The position numbers and the translations under genes are program-made. Shown here in pieces: positions 24,608 through 33,756 of a DNA stretch of 64,000 nucleotides; the stretch's first letter is position 1, and the number at the start of each line of letters is the position of its first letter. The DNA lies in the NCBI GenBank assembly GCA_038873195.1, contig JAVZEV010000001.1:1330490-1394489 (forward strand), read 5' to 3'. The notes beneath the pieces were generated by a model. The model saw only the letters and a program-made list of their open reading frames with translations, did not search any database and had not been told where the DNA came from. Origin of the DNA: Candidatus Bathyarchaeia archaeon. Lineage in GTDB: Archaea > Thermoproteota > Bathyarchaeia > Bathyarchaeales > Bathycorpusculaceae.

Positions 24608-25645
24608 ATGCCACACAATGAAATCCGCAAGGATTATTTGCTAGACCGTTGGGTTGTCATAGCCACAGAACGAAGTCGCAGACCCACAGACTTCGCCAAG
24701 AAAGAAAGAGAGCAAGCTAAAACCACAGTTTGCCCAATGTGTCCAGGCAACGAGCACATGACGCCGCCAGCAGTGCTTGTCTACATTAAAAAGGGCGAGG
24801 GCATCGGAAAAGACAAGGACAAGAACGGTTTTAGGCATAAGAACTGGCTTGTTCGTTGCGTTCCAAACCTTTACCCTGCATTTTCTCCTCCAGAAAAGAA
24901 AACCAGCAAAAAAAGCATTCTTAAAAGAAACGATTTGGCTGCAGCCATCGGACATCACGAAGTCCTTATTGAATCGTCAAACCATGATGAACACCCAGCC
25001 GATGCAAGAATCCCCCAGTTAATCCACGTGATTAATGCTTACATTGACCGACTTCGCTGGCTTTCCGCAAAAAAATACGTGAAATACGTCTCAATCTTCC
25101 GCAATCACGGATTAGAAGCAGGAGCCTCGCTTTCACATGCGCATAGTCAAATAATTGCTACGCCGTTTGTTCCAAAGACTGTTGAAGAAGAGCTTATGGC
25201 TGGTAAGAAATTTTGGAAACAAAACGGAAAATGCGTTTTCTGCAGCATAATAGAAAAGGAGATTGATGGACCGAGGCTTATTCTCGAAAACTCGCGCTTT
25301 GTTGTTTTTGCTCCTTACGCAAGCGTTAACCCCATGGAATTCTGGATAATTCCTAAAAAACATGAAAGCACTTTACTAGGCATGTCACAGACTGAAGTTA
25401 AAACTTTCGCTGAAACATTAAAAACATGCCTTAAAGGATTAAAAGAGCTAGTGAACGACCCACCTTATAATTACGGTTTTCACTTAGCCGCCAGCAAAGA
25501 CGCTCGCAACTATTACCATTGGCATCTGGAAGTTTATCCGAAACTGGCAATTTGGGCTGGATTCGAAAAAAGCACAGGCACGTACATAAACACGGTAACG
25601 CCAGAAACAGCAGCTGAAAGCCTCAGAAAAACAATTTCAGCTTAA
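24608..25645 (+). CDS. galT: Galactose-1-phosphate uridylyltransferase-like protein
   Basis: The 345-residue protein is of the GalT branch of the HIT superfamily. The N-terminal part has the DRWVVIATERSRRPTDF signature and a CPMCPG zinc knuckle. SHAHSQIIATPF and YYHWHLEVYPK supply the histidine motifs; the nucleophile normally lies in an HPH- or HxHxx-type motif, here HWH. It exchanges UDP and glucose/galactose-1-phosphate, or the equivalent with ADP. An open frame extends 87 bases upstream into lysO; the ATG at 24608, preceded by GAAGG, gives a normal start. It ends nine bases inside a convergent debranching-enzyme gene. Confidence 0.88.
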   Translation: MPHNEIRKDYLLDRWVVIATERSRRPTDFAKKEREQAKTTVCPMCPGNEHMTPPAVLVYIKKGEGIGKDKDKNGFRHKNWLVRCVPNLYPAFSPPEKKTSKKSILKRNDLAAAIGHHEVLIESSNHDEHPADARIPQLIHVINAYIDRLRWLSAKKYVKYVSIFRNHGLEAGASLSHAHSQIIATPFVPKTVEEELMAGKKFWKQNGKCVFCSIIEKEIDGPRLILENSRFVVFAPYASVNPMEFWIIPKKHESTLLGMSQTEVKTFAETLKTCLKGLKELVNDPPYNYGFHLAASKDARNYYHWHLEVYPKLAIWAGFEKSTGTYINTVTPETAAESLRKTISA

Positions 25646-27721
25646 TCTTTGTAAAACTTGCTTTTCATATTTCGGTCTTTTTTGCATGACATCTTCAACG
25701 TAAGCTCTTAATGGCTCGGCCACACTCCATGCTTGAGCAATGCATCCTTTGGGAGTATGTGGTGGTTCTCCATCAAAAATTTCGCTTATCATGCCTAATC
25801 CAGCCTTAACAATTTGTTCAGTAAATAAGGGTAAAATGAAATTTTTCAAGGCATATTCGCGTCTATATTCAACGTAGCCTTTAGTTTTCAAAAACGCCGT
25901 CACGAAAGGCCCAAGCAGCCAAGGCCAAACTGTGCCATTATGATAGGCTTTGTCTCTGCTATTTCTGTTTCCAGCATAAACGCCGACATATCTTGGGTCG
26001 CTTCTTGCGAGAGTTCTCAATCCGTAAGGCGTCAAAAGCTCGTGGTGGACGGCATCAACTATTTTTTCATTTTTCGTTTTATCTAGCATGGTGAAATCCA
26101 GAGAAACGGCAATTATTTGATTAGGTCTTAAGGAATCGTCACGAGCGTTTTCGCTCACCACATCAAATAGACAGTTTTTATCCGGGTTCCAGAATTTTTC
26201 GGCAAAACTCTTCTTTGATTTCTCAGCCATCTGTAAATATTTTTCCGCTTCGTTTCCTTCTTTAAACTTGCTTGCTAACAATTCCATAGTTTTAAGAGTA
26301 TTGTACCATAATGCTTGAATCTCAACGGCTTTTCCAGCTCTCGGGGTTAATGGCTGACCGTTTATTGCCACGTCCATCCATGTTAATTGCGGGCCGTGAG
26401 AAAGCAAACCATCATGGTCTGCATGTATGTCAAAAACTGTTCCTTTGCAATGGTTTTCCATAATATTTTTTAGCGTTTCCCAAAGTTGGTCCTGAACAAA
26501 CCTAAAATCCTCTGTATATTTTAAGTATTGTAATATCGCGTTTACAAACCACAATGTTGCATCAACAGCATTATAGACTGGCGGTTCTGTTTGCTCTGGA
26601 AGACAATTTGGAATCAAGCCTTGCTTACAGTAATTTTTGAATGTTAAGAAAACTTTTCTTGCATCCCCAAATCTTCCAGTCACAAGCAATAAACCAGGCA
26701 GAGAAACAAAGGTGTCTCTTCCCCAAATTCCAAACCATGGATAACCCGCAATTATAGACTGTTGCGTGTCATCTGTTCCCTTAACTAAGAACGTATCGGT
26801 TGCTGATAAAATCCAATTTAACCAGTCACTTCTAGGAAAGCCTTCATAGTTTTCGTAAAATTTCGCCAAATTCGCCTCGCGGCGTGCTGTTTCCTGTTCA
26901 TACAGCACTTCTGCGTCATAGGTGGTCAAAGGCATTTCAGCCAGAATTTTCTGCGCATAATCCTCACTTTTGTCAGCGACGGCAATTATAGCAAAATCTG
27001 CTCTTTTGTTTGCTTTCGTGTCTACTTCAAAATAGCCGGGTTGATAACCGTCGTCTACGCAGCTTTCTCCACGCGCCGCTTCTTCACGGTAATATAGCTT
27101 TTCAATCCATTTGCCCGCGTCATGGTAATGTCCGTTTGTAGCTTTCATCATAAGTACAGATTTCGGAGTGCCAAAGTACATGTTTACTTCCTTGTTTTCA
27201 TGTTTTAGAGCAAATTCCCATGATATTTTCCATCTGTCAGTAACCGAGTGGATGTGTCTCCAGTTTATTAAGGGAAAAACGCGGATTTTAATGTCAGAAT
27301 CGTTCTTGTTCAAAATTTTGTAGATTGCTATCGCGGCGTTTTTTGCGTGAGGCATGAAAATAGTTTTTTGAATCTCCACGTTTTGTATCAAATAAGAGTA
27401 TTTTGGGAAGGGCGAGATTGAAAATTCTTTTAGGAGTGCATATCCTTGCGGAAAAATGCCATTTTGGAACTCATTAGCGTAAAGAGAATATGTGTTGTTT
27501 CCTATGCTTACTTCCTCGTCCAACTTTGCTAGGCATACTCTGCGGTCTCCGGGTGGATTAAAAGCAGCTACAAGCAACCCGTGATATTTTCGCGTGTTCA
27601 AGCCAAAAACAGTAGAAGAAGCGTAACCGCCTAGACCATTCGTTATAATCCATTCTTTCGAGATTGCATCATCGAAGCGAGAAAGCACTTCACTGTTAAG
27701 GCTTATGACTGGCAACCTCAT
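25637..27721 (-). CDS. Archaeal-type glycogen debranching enzyme
   Basis: The 694-residue protein combines an N-terminal GDE_N-like beta domain (EWIITNGLGGYASSTVFG at residues 23-40, the typical start) with a C-terminal (alpha/alpha)6 amylo-1,6-glucosidase domain. The latter includes AGYPWFGIWGRDTFVSLPGL with its catalytic-type aspartate near residue 335, and YHNGTVWPWLLGPF near 610. It hydrolyses alpha-1,6 branches of glycogen or related polymers. The ATG follows directly on the TAA stop of the DUF89 gene, indicating translational coupling. Confidence 0.92.
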   Translation of the reverse strand: MRLPVISLNSEVLSRFDDAISKEWIITNGLGGYASSTVFGLNTRKYHGLLVAAFNPPGDRRVCLAKLDEEVSIGNNTYSLYANEFQNGIFPQGYALLKEFSISPFPKYSYLIQNVEIQKTIFMPHAKNAAIAIYKILNKNDSDIKIRVFPLINWRHIHSVTDRWKISWEFALKHENKEVNMYFGTPKSVLMMKATNGHYHDAGKWIEKLYYREEAARGESCVDDGYQPGYFEVDTKANKRADFAIIAVADKSEDYAQKILAEMPLTTYDAEVLYEQETARREANLAKFYENYEGFPRSDWLNWILSATDTFLVKGTDDTQQSIIAGYPWFGIWGRDTFVSLPGLLLVTGRFGDARKVFLTFKNYCKQGLIPNCLPEQTEPPVYNAVDATLWFVNAILQYLKYTEDFRFVQDQLWETLKNIMENHCKGTVFDIHADHDGLLSHGPQLTWMDVAINGQPLTPRAGKAVEIQALWYNTLKTMELLASKFKEGNEAEKYLQMAEKSKKSFAEKFWNPDKNCLFDVVSENARDDSLRPNQIIAVSLDFTMLDKTKNEKIVDAVHHELLTPYGLRTLARSDPRYVGVYAGNRNSRDKAYHNGTVWPWLLGPFVTAFLKTKGYVEYRREYALKNFILPLFTEQIVKAGLGMISEIFDGEPPHTPKGCIAQAWSVAEPLRAYVEDVMQKRPKYEKQVLQRLS

Positions 27722-28603
27722 TTACGGCATCAACTTTGCAACATTCTTCTCTCTTACTACACCAAAAAAGTTTGCTACTGGATTACACTTTGCCCTAAAA
27801 AGTAACGCGTGTGGCTTTCTCAGTTTATATTCCGTAAGAGTTTCTGCGTAGCCCATGCCCTTCGCAAAAACCACATCTACGCTATTGTAAATCTCAAGAA
27901 ATTCTGTTGAAACTTCCTTAACCGCTAGTCCAACAGCGTCTGTACCCGTCGTTATTATCTTATCCGCAATTTTGTTCATTCCAGAAACCTCAGCATCCAC
28001 TAAAGTGGCGTCGTTTATTACTGGACCGCCTTTCACTGCAACAATAACGGTTAAGCCCATGTTTTTCAACTGCTCCACAAGCAATGTGTCAAAAACGATT
28101 TCTCCAGCATTATCCGCCAAATACAGAACCTTGCGTGCTCCTTTTGCTATCTCGTAAATTTTGCCGGTGTCGTCTATTGCTAAATCTTTTGCTGCTTCTC
28201 GAAAACTCTTCCTCAAAATGCTAAAGGTAAACTTGTGTCCGGGAATGTCAAATTCCATTATGTTGCCAACCATTGCGCACAAGCATGCTTTTTTGAATCT
28301 GTCTTGCTGCGCGTAGCCATCTTCCACCATTTTTCTTGCGTATGGCAGAAGCTTCAATGCTTTTTCGTTGCTTATTCGCTTGCTTCTCATGTATGGGTCA
28401 TTGTTGCCCGTTACTCTCTTTATTATTCGGTCTCTCTTCGTTCCCAAATCTGCAGGCACAGCGGTCGGTCTAAACTCTTTGTGGAGTAATCGTATAACTT
28501 CATTCATTGCTCTGAAACGCAATGCAGGGTTTGTCGTGGCTTCGATGGCTTCTGCTGATGCTCTGTTGAGAATACAAGCTGCACATTCTGCTTCGACTTT
28601 CAA
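27722..28603 (-). CDS. DUF89/ARMT1-like damage-control phosphatase
   Basis: The 293 residues match archaeal DUF89: N-terminal CAACILNRA cysteine pair, NDPYMRSKR, and the metal/phosphate site YLADNAGEIVFDTLLVEQL near residue 160, then KGGPVINDAT. Family members are metal-dependent phosphatases that remove abnormal or excess phosphometabolites, including sugar phosphates. The context fits: it lies between tpiA and the debranching enzyme in one operon. The start is a TTG at 28603, only 13 bases after the tpiA stop. Confidence 0.88.
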   Translation of the reverse strand: MKVEAECAACILNRASAEAIEATTNPALRFRAMNEVIRLLHKEFRPTAVPADLGTKRDRIIKRVTGNNDPYMRSKRISNEKALKLLPYARKMVEDGYAQQDRFKKACLCAMVGNIMEFDIPGHKFTFSILRKSFREAAKDLAIDDTGKIYEIAKGARKVLYLADNAGEIVFDTLLVEQLKNMGLTVIVAVKGGPVINDATLVDAEVSGMNKIADKIITTGTDAVGLAVKEVSTEFLEIYNSVDVVFAKGMGYAETLTEYKLRKPHALLFRAKCNPVANFFGVVREKNVAKLMP

Positions 28604-28616
28604 ACGTTCAACACGC

Positions 28617-29324
<708 letters not shown>

Positions 29325-29395
29325 TTAACTTTAACAGTTAATATTATTTTGGAACAAAAAAATTGGTTGTGGATGTGCCGCGACTAATCTCGCAC

Positions 29396-29959
29396 CTAAC
29401 GGTTAAAAGCGGTTCGTTTAGGCACGAAAACAGCAGCAGCAATGGTTGTGGTCCATAAGCCACCCTTGTCTCCGGTTGCAGATTGCGTTATATTCGTTGT
29501 TTTGATGATCATTCCAGTGGTTTTGAAAAGCTGTTTCCTTTCGTCCCAAGCAGTTTCTGGGTCGAACTGAATTCCCATGGTTGTAGCAAGCATTGTTGCC
29601 GCTAAATCTTCTGCGTAGTCTCCTGCTTTGTCGTCTGGCTGTCCGTAAGAGTGGTGTTCGGACAAGTAGCCATAATTGTTTTTACCTGAAGGAATCGCAA
29701 CTCCTATTGATGACGCTATAAGCCTGTGCGGCTCATTAGTTTGGTTTCTGGCTAAAACAACAAAAGTTATTTCGCCTGGTCTTATCATTTTTAAGCCACG
29801 TTCTCTTGAGATTAGCTTGCAGCCTGGCGGTATTATGCTTGAGACGTTCACTATGTTGCAGTGTTGTATACCAGCGTTTCTCAGCGCCAACTCGAAAGAT
29901 TGCAGTTGCTCTTTGTGTTTTCCAACACCTTTCGTTAGAAAGAAATATTTTGGAATCAT
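29396..29959 (-). CDS. pdaD: Pyruvoyl-dependent arginine decarboxylase
   Basis: The 187-residue proenzyme cleaves itself at the serine in [10 protein letters not shown] (near residue 42), producing a pyruvoyl cofactor on the large subunit. [20 protein letters not shown] and [10 protein letters not shown] are family landmarks. It makes agmatine from arginine, feeding polyamine synthesis and, in archaea with TiaS, agmatidine formation on tRNA-Ile2; tiaS is at 5.2 kb. An ATG 12 bases upstream is in frame, but a TATA-like CTAATAAG near 29988 predicts a start close to 29960, so a leaderless start at 29959 is preferred. Confidence 0.94.
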   Translation of the reverse strand: MIPKYFFLTKGVGKHKEQLQSFELALRNAGIQHCNIVNVSSIIPPGCKLISRERGLKMIRPGEITFVVLARNQTNEPHRLIASSIGVAIPSGKNNYGYLSEHHSYGQPDDKAGDYAEDLAATMLATTMGIQFDPETAWDERKQLFKTTGMIIKTTNITQSATGDKGGLWTTTIAAAVFVPKRTAFNR

Positions 29960-30088
29960 TTTGCAATACATTTAGCAAATGCACTTATTAGTTTTTTGTT
30001 TTTGTAATACACAAATTTTGATTAGCGCTTCTCACAGCAGGAGAAAAGAATACATGTAAACGCGCATAGTTTATTTGAGGTCAGTTTA

Positions 30089-31273
30089 GTGTCGCATTAC
30101 CGAAGCGTATTCACGGACGAAACAAAGCTTGATTTAAACTATGTGCCCTTTAGGCTTCCACACAGAGACGCTGAACTGCGTTTGCTTATGAAGTTTTTCG
30201 GTTTTATGCTGCAGTTTCCCGGGAAAATGACTCAGCGGGTGATGATAACTGGTGATGTGGGCTCTGGCAAAACTGTTCTTTCTCAACGTTTTGGGGCTGA
30301 CATTTCGCGTGAAGCAGGCAAGCGTGGAATAAATCTTCGGTATGTGCATGTTAACTGTCGCGAATACCGCGGAAGCTTGTTCTTATTATTGCATCATGTA
30401 GTTTCCACTTTTCATCCGAACTTTCCAAAACGCGGTTACTCAGCAGAAGAGCTTCTAGGCATGCTCATGCAAATTTTGGATGAAGAAGACGCCTATGTTA
30501 TTTTGACTTTAGACGAATTTGAAAGCCTCATCGAAAGAGAAGGCTCTGACGCTGTTTACAAGCTCACGCGATTGCATGAAACGAGGCAAAATAAGCCTCA
30601 AAGGCTTTCGCTTGTTTGTATTTTGCGAAACTTAAGAGCGATTGAGCGGTTGGATGAGAGTACACGTAGCACTTTGCAGTCTAACGTAATCAGTCTTGAA
30701 AGATACTCAAAGCAGCAACTGGTAGACATCCTTAACGACCGTGTTTCGCTTGCATTCAAACCATTAGCTGTGCTGGAAGACTCTGTGAGCTTAATAGCTG
30801 AGCTTGCCTCTTCCGAAGGCGGAAACGCGCGTTTCGGCATTGATTTGCTTTGGAGAGCGGGAAAATACGCAGACGCGGACGGATTGGATTCCGTTACGCC
30901 TGATTGTGTTCGAAAGGCGGTTTCAAGTGTGGTTCCAGCCATGCGAAAAAGCGAATTAACAGCTTTAGGTTTTCATGAAAAGCTCCTTTTGTTGGGGATT
31001 GCTAGATGTTTTAAGGAGAGTCGTAAAGCTTACATTTCGCTTTCTGAAGCAGAACAATTCTATGCTGTTGTTTGTGAGGAATTTAATGAGAGAACGCATA
31101 GCCACACGCAGTTATGGAAACACTTGCAAAGCCTTTCTTCTTTGGGCGTAGTAAAGACGGAGGTTTCGACTGTTGGCTCTCGAGGAAGGTCAACGCTTAT
31201 TTGCTTGCCTAAGATTTCCGCGGAGGATTTGGAGAAAGAATTAAGTGTTATTATTGAAAAGGAGAAAGCGTGA
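30089..31273 (+). CDS. cdc6: Orc1/Cdc6-family replication initiator ATPase
   Basis: The 394-residue protein has Walker A GDVGSGKT at residues 55-62, Walker B LTLDEFESL near 147-155, a sensor 1 region (SLVCILRNL) and a C-terminal winged-helix domain (from about 300) with HTQLWKHLQSLSSLGVVKTEV. These proteins bind replication origins and load the MCM helicase. It starts with GTG at 30089, preceded by GAGGT. No convincing origin recognition boxes are visible in the 120 bases upstream. A winged-helix gene and a coiled-coil gene follow within a few bases, so it is transcribed with them. Confidence 0.9.
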   Translation: MSHYRSVFTDETKLDLNYVPFRLPHRDAELRLLMKFFGFMLQFPGKMTQRVMITGDVGSGKTVLSQRFGADISREAGKRGINLRYVHVNCREYRGSLFLLLHHVVSTFHPNFPKRGYSAEELLGMLMQILDEEDAYVILTLDEFESLIEREGSDAVYKLTRLHETRQNKPQRLSLVCILRNLRAIERLDESTRSTLQSNVISLERYSKQQLVDILNDRVSLAFKPLAVLEDSVSLIAELASSEGGNARFGIDLLWRAGKYADADGLDSVTPDCVRKAVSSVVPAMRKSELTALGFHEKLLLLGIARCFKESRKAYISLSEAEQFYAVVCEEFNERTHSHTQLWKHLQSLSSLGVVKTEVSTVGSRGRSTLICLPKISAEDLEKELSVIIEKEKA

Positions 31274-31280
31274 ACACTTT

Positions 31281-31550
31281 ATGGATGTAGAGGATGTTTT
31301 TTCTTCTAAGCTTAGGATGAAGATTTTGAAGATTCTGGCGCAAGTGGGCGAGCTTAACGTTTCTGAGATTGCACGTAGGCTTGGCGTCAACTATAATATG
31401 ACAAGTAGGCATCTGAAGGTTTTGGAAGACGAAGGTGTTGTTAAGCATAAAGTGTTTGGAAGGATACGCTTGTACAGGTTTGACGAGAATTCGCCTAAGG
31501 CTAAAGTGGTGCAGAGTCTTATTGAAGTTTGGGAGCGCGCAAATGAGTAG
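31281..31550 (+). CDS. ArsR-like winged-helix DNA-binding protein
   Basis: The 89 residues make one winged helix: FSSKLRMKILKILAQVGEL, the recognition region VSEIARRLGVNYNMTSRHLKVLEDEGVV, and a wing KHKVFGRIRLYRF. No metal-binding cysteines are visible, so it is not a metal sensor of the classical type. It starts seven bases after the cdc6 stop and is followed 12 bases later by a coiled-coil gene. Location makes it a candidate regulator of the cdc6 operon. Confidence 0.82.
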   Translation: MDVEDVFSSKLRMKILKILAQVGELNVSEIARRLGVNYNMTSRHLKVLEDEGVVKHKVFGRIRLYRFDENSPKAKVVQSLIEVWERANE

Positions 31551-31562
31551 TGGTGGGGAATT

Positions 31563-32255
31563 TTGTTTAAAGAGGATTTTGAAGAAAAAATAAGAGAGTT
31601 TGAAGAAGTGTTGCAGAAGGTTGCTAGCGAAATCGCTAGTGGTGTCGTGTCCGAGAAACTTTCTCCTTCTGAACTGCTCGCAAAGACTGAACATGACGTT
31701 AACAGTATGAAAGATTTGGCAACACACGGCGAAGAACTCATGCTTGTTCTGAAACCGGAAAAGGCGTCGACAATCAAGTTAAAGTGTAAGAATCTAATTC
31801 AAACGCTGATAAACTTCAAAGAAATTCTCCTTCAAACCACTCAAGAGCCGCTTGCAAATTCGCGTTTGGCTTATGAACAATTGAGGAAGGCTTTGTGTGA
31901 TGGTTCAGATTTCCTCTTTCTAATGCGCGAGGTTAGGGATAATCCATCTCCGCTCATAGATGCTATAATAACTTTTAAGAAGGCTTCTGAGACGAAAGGT
32001 TCCGTCATAAGCATACAAGCAAAAGAGGATATTCAGCCCCTTATCAAATATGTTTTAGGTCGTATTGACGATTTTAGAGTTGCATTAATCGCTTTGGAGA
32101 AGAAGGTTGATGAAATGAAACAAATTATGCGGGAACTTCAAGAGGAAAGCCTAAAAATCCTTTCAAGCAAACATTCTTCGCAGCCTAGTTTGGCTGAAAA
32201 CAAGACAGAACAGAAACAGCTTTCTCTTTCAAACTTTAAAACTGAACAAGCATAA
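31563..32255 (+). CDS. Hypothetical coiled-coil protein in the cdc6 operon
   Basis: This 230-residue protein is not recognised. It is almost entirely helical and rich in Glu, Lys and Leu. Heptad-like stretches occur near residues 5-30 (EDFEEKIREFEEVLQKVASE) and 165-195, and the tail is Ser/Gln-rich. No enzyme motif or membrane segment is visible. The start is TTG at 31563 with GGTGGGGA just before it. It follows cdc6 and the winged-helix gene with no promoter-sized gap and precedes moaC by 13 bases. Confidence 0.65.
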   Translation: MFKEDFEEKIREFEEVLQKVASEIASGVVSEKLSPSELLAKTEHDVNSMKDLATHGEELMLVLKPEKASTIKLKCKNLIQTLINFKEILLQTTQEPLANSRLAYEQLRKALCDGSDFLFLMREVRDNPSPLIDAIITFKKASETKGSVISIQAKEDIQPLIKYVLGRIDDFRVALIALEKKVDEMKQIMRELQEESLKILSSKHSSQPSLAENKTEQKQLSLSNFKTEQA

Positions 32256-32268
32256 AGAGGAAAAAAGC

Positions 32269-32736
32269 ATGTCAATGGTTGATGTGTCGGATAAACCTGA
32301 AATCTTTCGCGAAGCCACCGCAACTGGAACTATTAGACTTAAAGCAGAAACTGTACGCTTGATTAAGGAAGGAAAAATTGCAAAAGGAGACCCGCTCTAC
32401 ACAGCGAAAATAGCTGGAATTTTGGCTGCCAAAAACACGAGCACTTTGATTCCGCTTTGTCATCCGCTGCCTTTAACAAACGTAGAAATTGAAACAAAAA
32501 TTTTAGACAAAACCACTGTACAAGTTACTTCTGCTGTTAAAACGAAAGCTCAGACTGGCGTTGAAATGGAGGCTCTCGTCGCCGTTGCTACCAGCCTTCT
32601 AACCATCTGGGACATGGTTAAACAATATGAAAAGGACGCTGAAGGACAGTATCCGCATACGCGTATTGAGAATATTTGTGTAGTAAAGAAAATCAAGGAA
32701 GGAGTTTTAGGTGAGCGAAAGCGTAAGAAGGCATAA
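32269..32736 (+). CDS. moaC: Cyclic pyranopterin monophosphate synthase MoaC
   Basis: The 155-residue enzyme converts the MoaA product to cyclic pyranopterin monophosphate in molybdenum (or tungsten) cofactor synthesis. MVDVSDKP at the start, IPLCHPLPLTNVEI near residue 65 with the active-site histidine, and GVEMEALVAVATSLLTIWDM near residue 100 are diagnostic. AGAGGAAA precedes the ATG. The 3' end overlaps moaB by 26 bases, so the two are co-translated. Confidence 0.96.
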   Translation: MSMVDVSDKPEIFREATATGTIRLKAETVRLIKEGKIAKGDPLYTAKIAGILAAKNTSTLIPLCHPLPLTNVEIETKILDKTTVQVTSAVKTKAQTGVEMEALVAVATSLLTIWDMVKQYEKDAEGQYPHTRIENICVVKKIKEGVLGERKRKKA

Positions 32737-33247
32737 GGCTGAAGCGCCTAAGAAGCTGAAATTTGGCATTTTCATATGCAGCACGTCGCGTTATCAAAAA
32801 TTGGAAAAAGGTGAGAAGTTTGAGGATGTTTCTGGTGACTTGGTTGAGTCTATGCTTAAAAACGCTGGGCACACGGTGGTTTTTAGAGAGTTGATTCCAG
32901 ACGATAAAGCTTTTATTGAAAAAGGCGTAAAGCAAGTTTTGTCTTCTGCAGATTTAGATGCTGTCATATTTTGCGGCGGCACAGGCATAGCTCCTTCAGA
33001 CATGACAATTGAAACGGTCTCATCATATTTAGAGAAAATTCTGCACGGGTTTGGCGAAATTTTTAGGCTTTTAAGCTTCAAGAAAATAGGTTCCGCTGCA
33101 ATTTTGTCGCGAGCAATCGCTGGGGTCGCAAAAGGCAAGGTGTTTTTCTGCATTCCCGGCTCACCTGACGCAGTGCAGCTTTGCGTCAAAGAGCTTATTT
33201 TGCCTGAAGCGCCTCACGTACTAAAGCATGCGCGCGAACGAACTTGA
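32711..33247 (+). CDS. moaB: Molybdopterin adenylyltransferase MoaB/MogA
   Basis: The 178-residue protein has the family fold with LKFGIFICSTSRY at residues 15-27, CGGTGIAPSDMTIE near residue 90 (substrate-binding loop) and FFCIPGSPDAVQLCVKELI near 145. It adenylates molybdopterin before metal insertion. The start is GTG at 32711, inside the moaC frame. Together with moaC upstream and moaA 510 bases downstream, it forms a cofactor cluster interrupted by one small gene on the opposite strand. Confidence 0.94.
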   Translation: MSESVRRHKAEAPKKLKFGIFICSTSRYQKLEKGEKFEDVSGDLVESMLKNAGHTVVFRELIPDDKAFIEKGVKQVLSSADLDAVIFCGGTGIAPSDMTIETVSSYLEKILHGFGEIFRLLSFKKIGSAAILSRAIAGVAKGKVFFCIPGSPDAVQLCVKELILPEAPHVLKHARERT

Positions 33248-33273
33248 GATTAGCCTCTTACAAGTCTGGTTTG

Positions 33274-33627
33274 CTAGGTAATTGTTTGCAATCCTTCTAG
33301 GATTTCTTCTATTCTTTCGTATTTTTTTCCATTTATTATGACCACTGGTGTTTTTCGAATCCCACGCTTTAGCGCTTTAAGTTTGTCAGTCATTCGTGAA
33401 ATGTCGTATACTATTATTTTTTCTTTGGTTTTATTAGCCACTAATAATGCTTGTTCTAAAGCGGTGCTGTCTTCTTGGGAAACTATGCGCCCTTTGAACT
33501 TGGAAGAAAATAATTCGCTTGCTCGCGCGGCTGTTTCTGGGAGACAAATTATATGCGTAGACATTTCCCTGGCGAAGCTTATATCGCCGGAGTAAGGGGA
33601 ATGGGAACGTACAAAAATTTCTATCAA
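33274..33627 (-). CDS. Glutaredoxin-fold-like protein without redox cysteines
   Basis: The 117-residue protein begins IEIFVRSHSPYSGD and ends KTPVVIINGKKYERIEEILEGL. The first resembles the beta1-active site loop of glutaredoxins and the second the cis-proline strand-turn-helix (TPVVIINGK). At the position where CPYC would be, it reads SPYS, so both redox cysteines are missing. The middle is longer than in a minimal glutaredoxin. The start is TTG at 33627 with GGTGA six bases upstream. Family assignment is by pattern only; it sits between moaB and moaA on the opposite strand. Confidence 0.55.
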   Translation of the reverse strand: MIEIFVRSHSPYSGDISFAREMSTHIICLPETAARASELFSSKFKGRIVSQEDSTALEQALLVANKTKEKIIVYDISRMTDKLKALKRGIRKTPVVIINGKKYERIEEILEGLQTIT

Positions 33628-33756
33628 TTATGTTCACCAATAATTTAATTATTTTTTTAATATTTAGCGTTGTCGAAGTATGTAAAGTCACGTCTCTTAA
33701 GCAAATTTTATATTGCCGGAAGTTGCTGACATCGTTAAGCATGCTCGGGAATAACG

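Noticed and set aside
29972-30088. Replication origin next to cdc6
   Set aside because: No repeated origin recognition boxes or marked AT-rich unwinding element could be seen in the 120-base upstream region.
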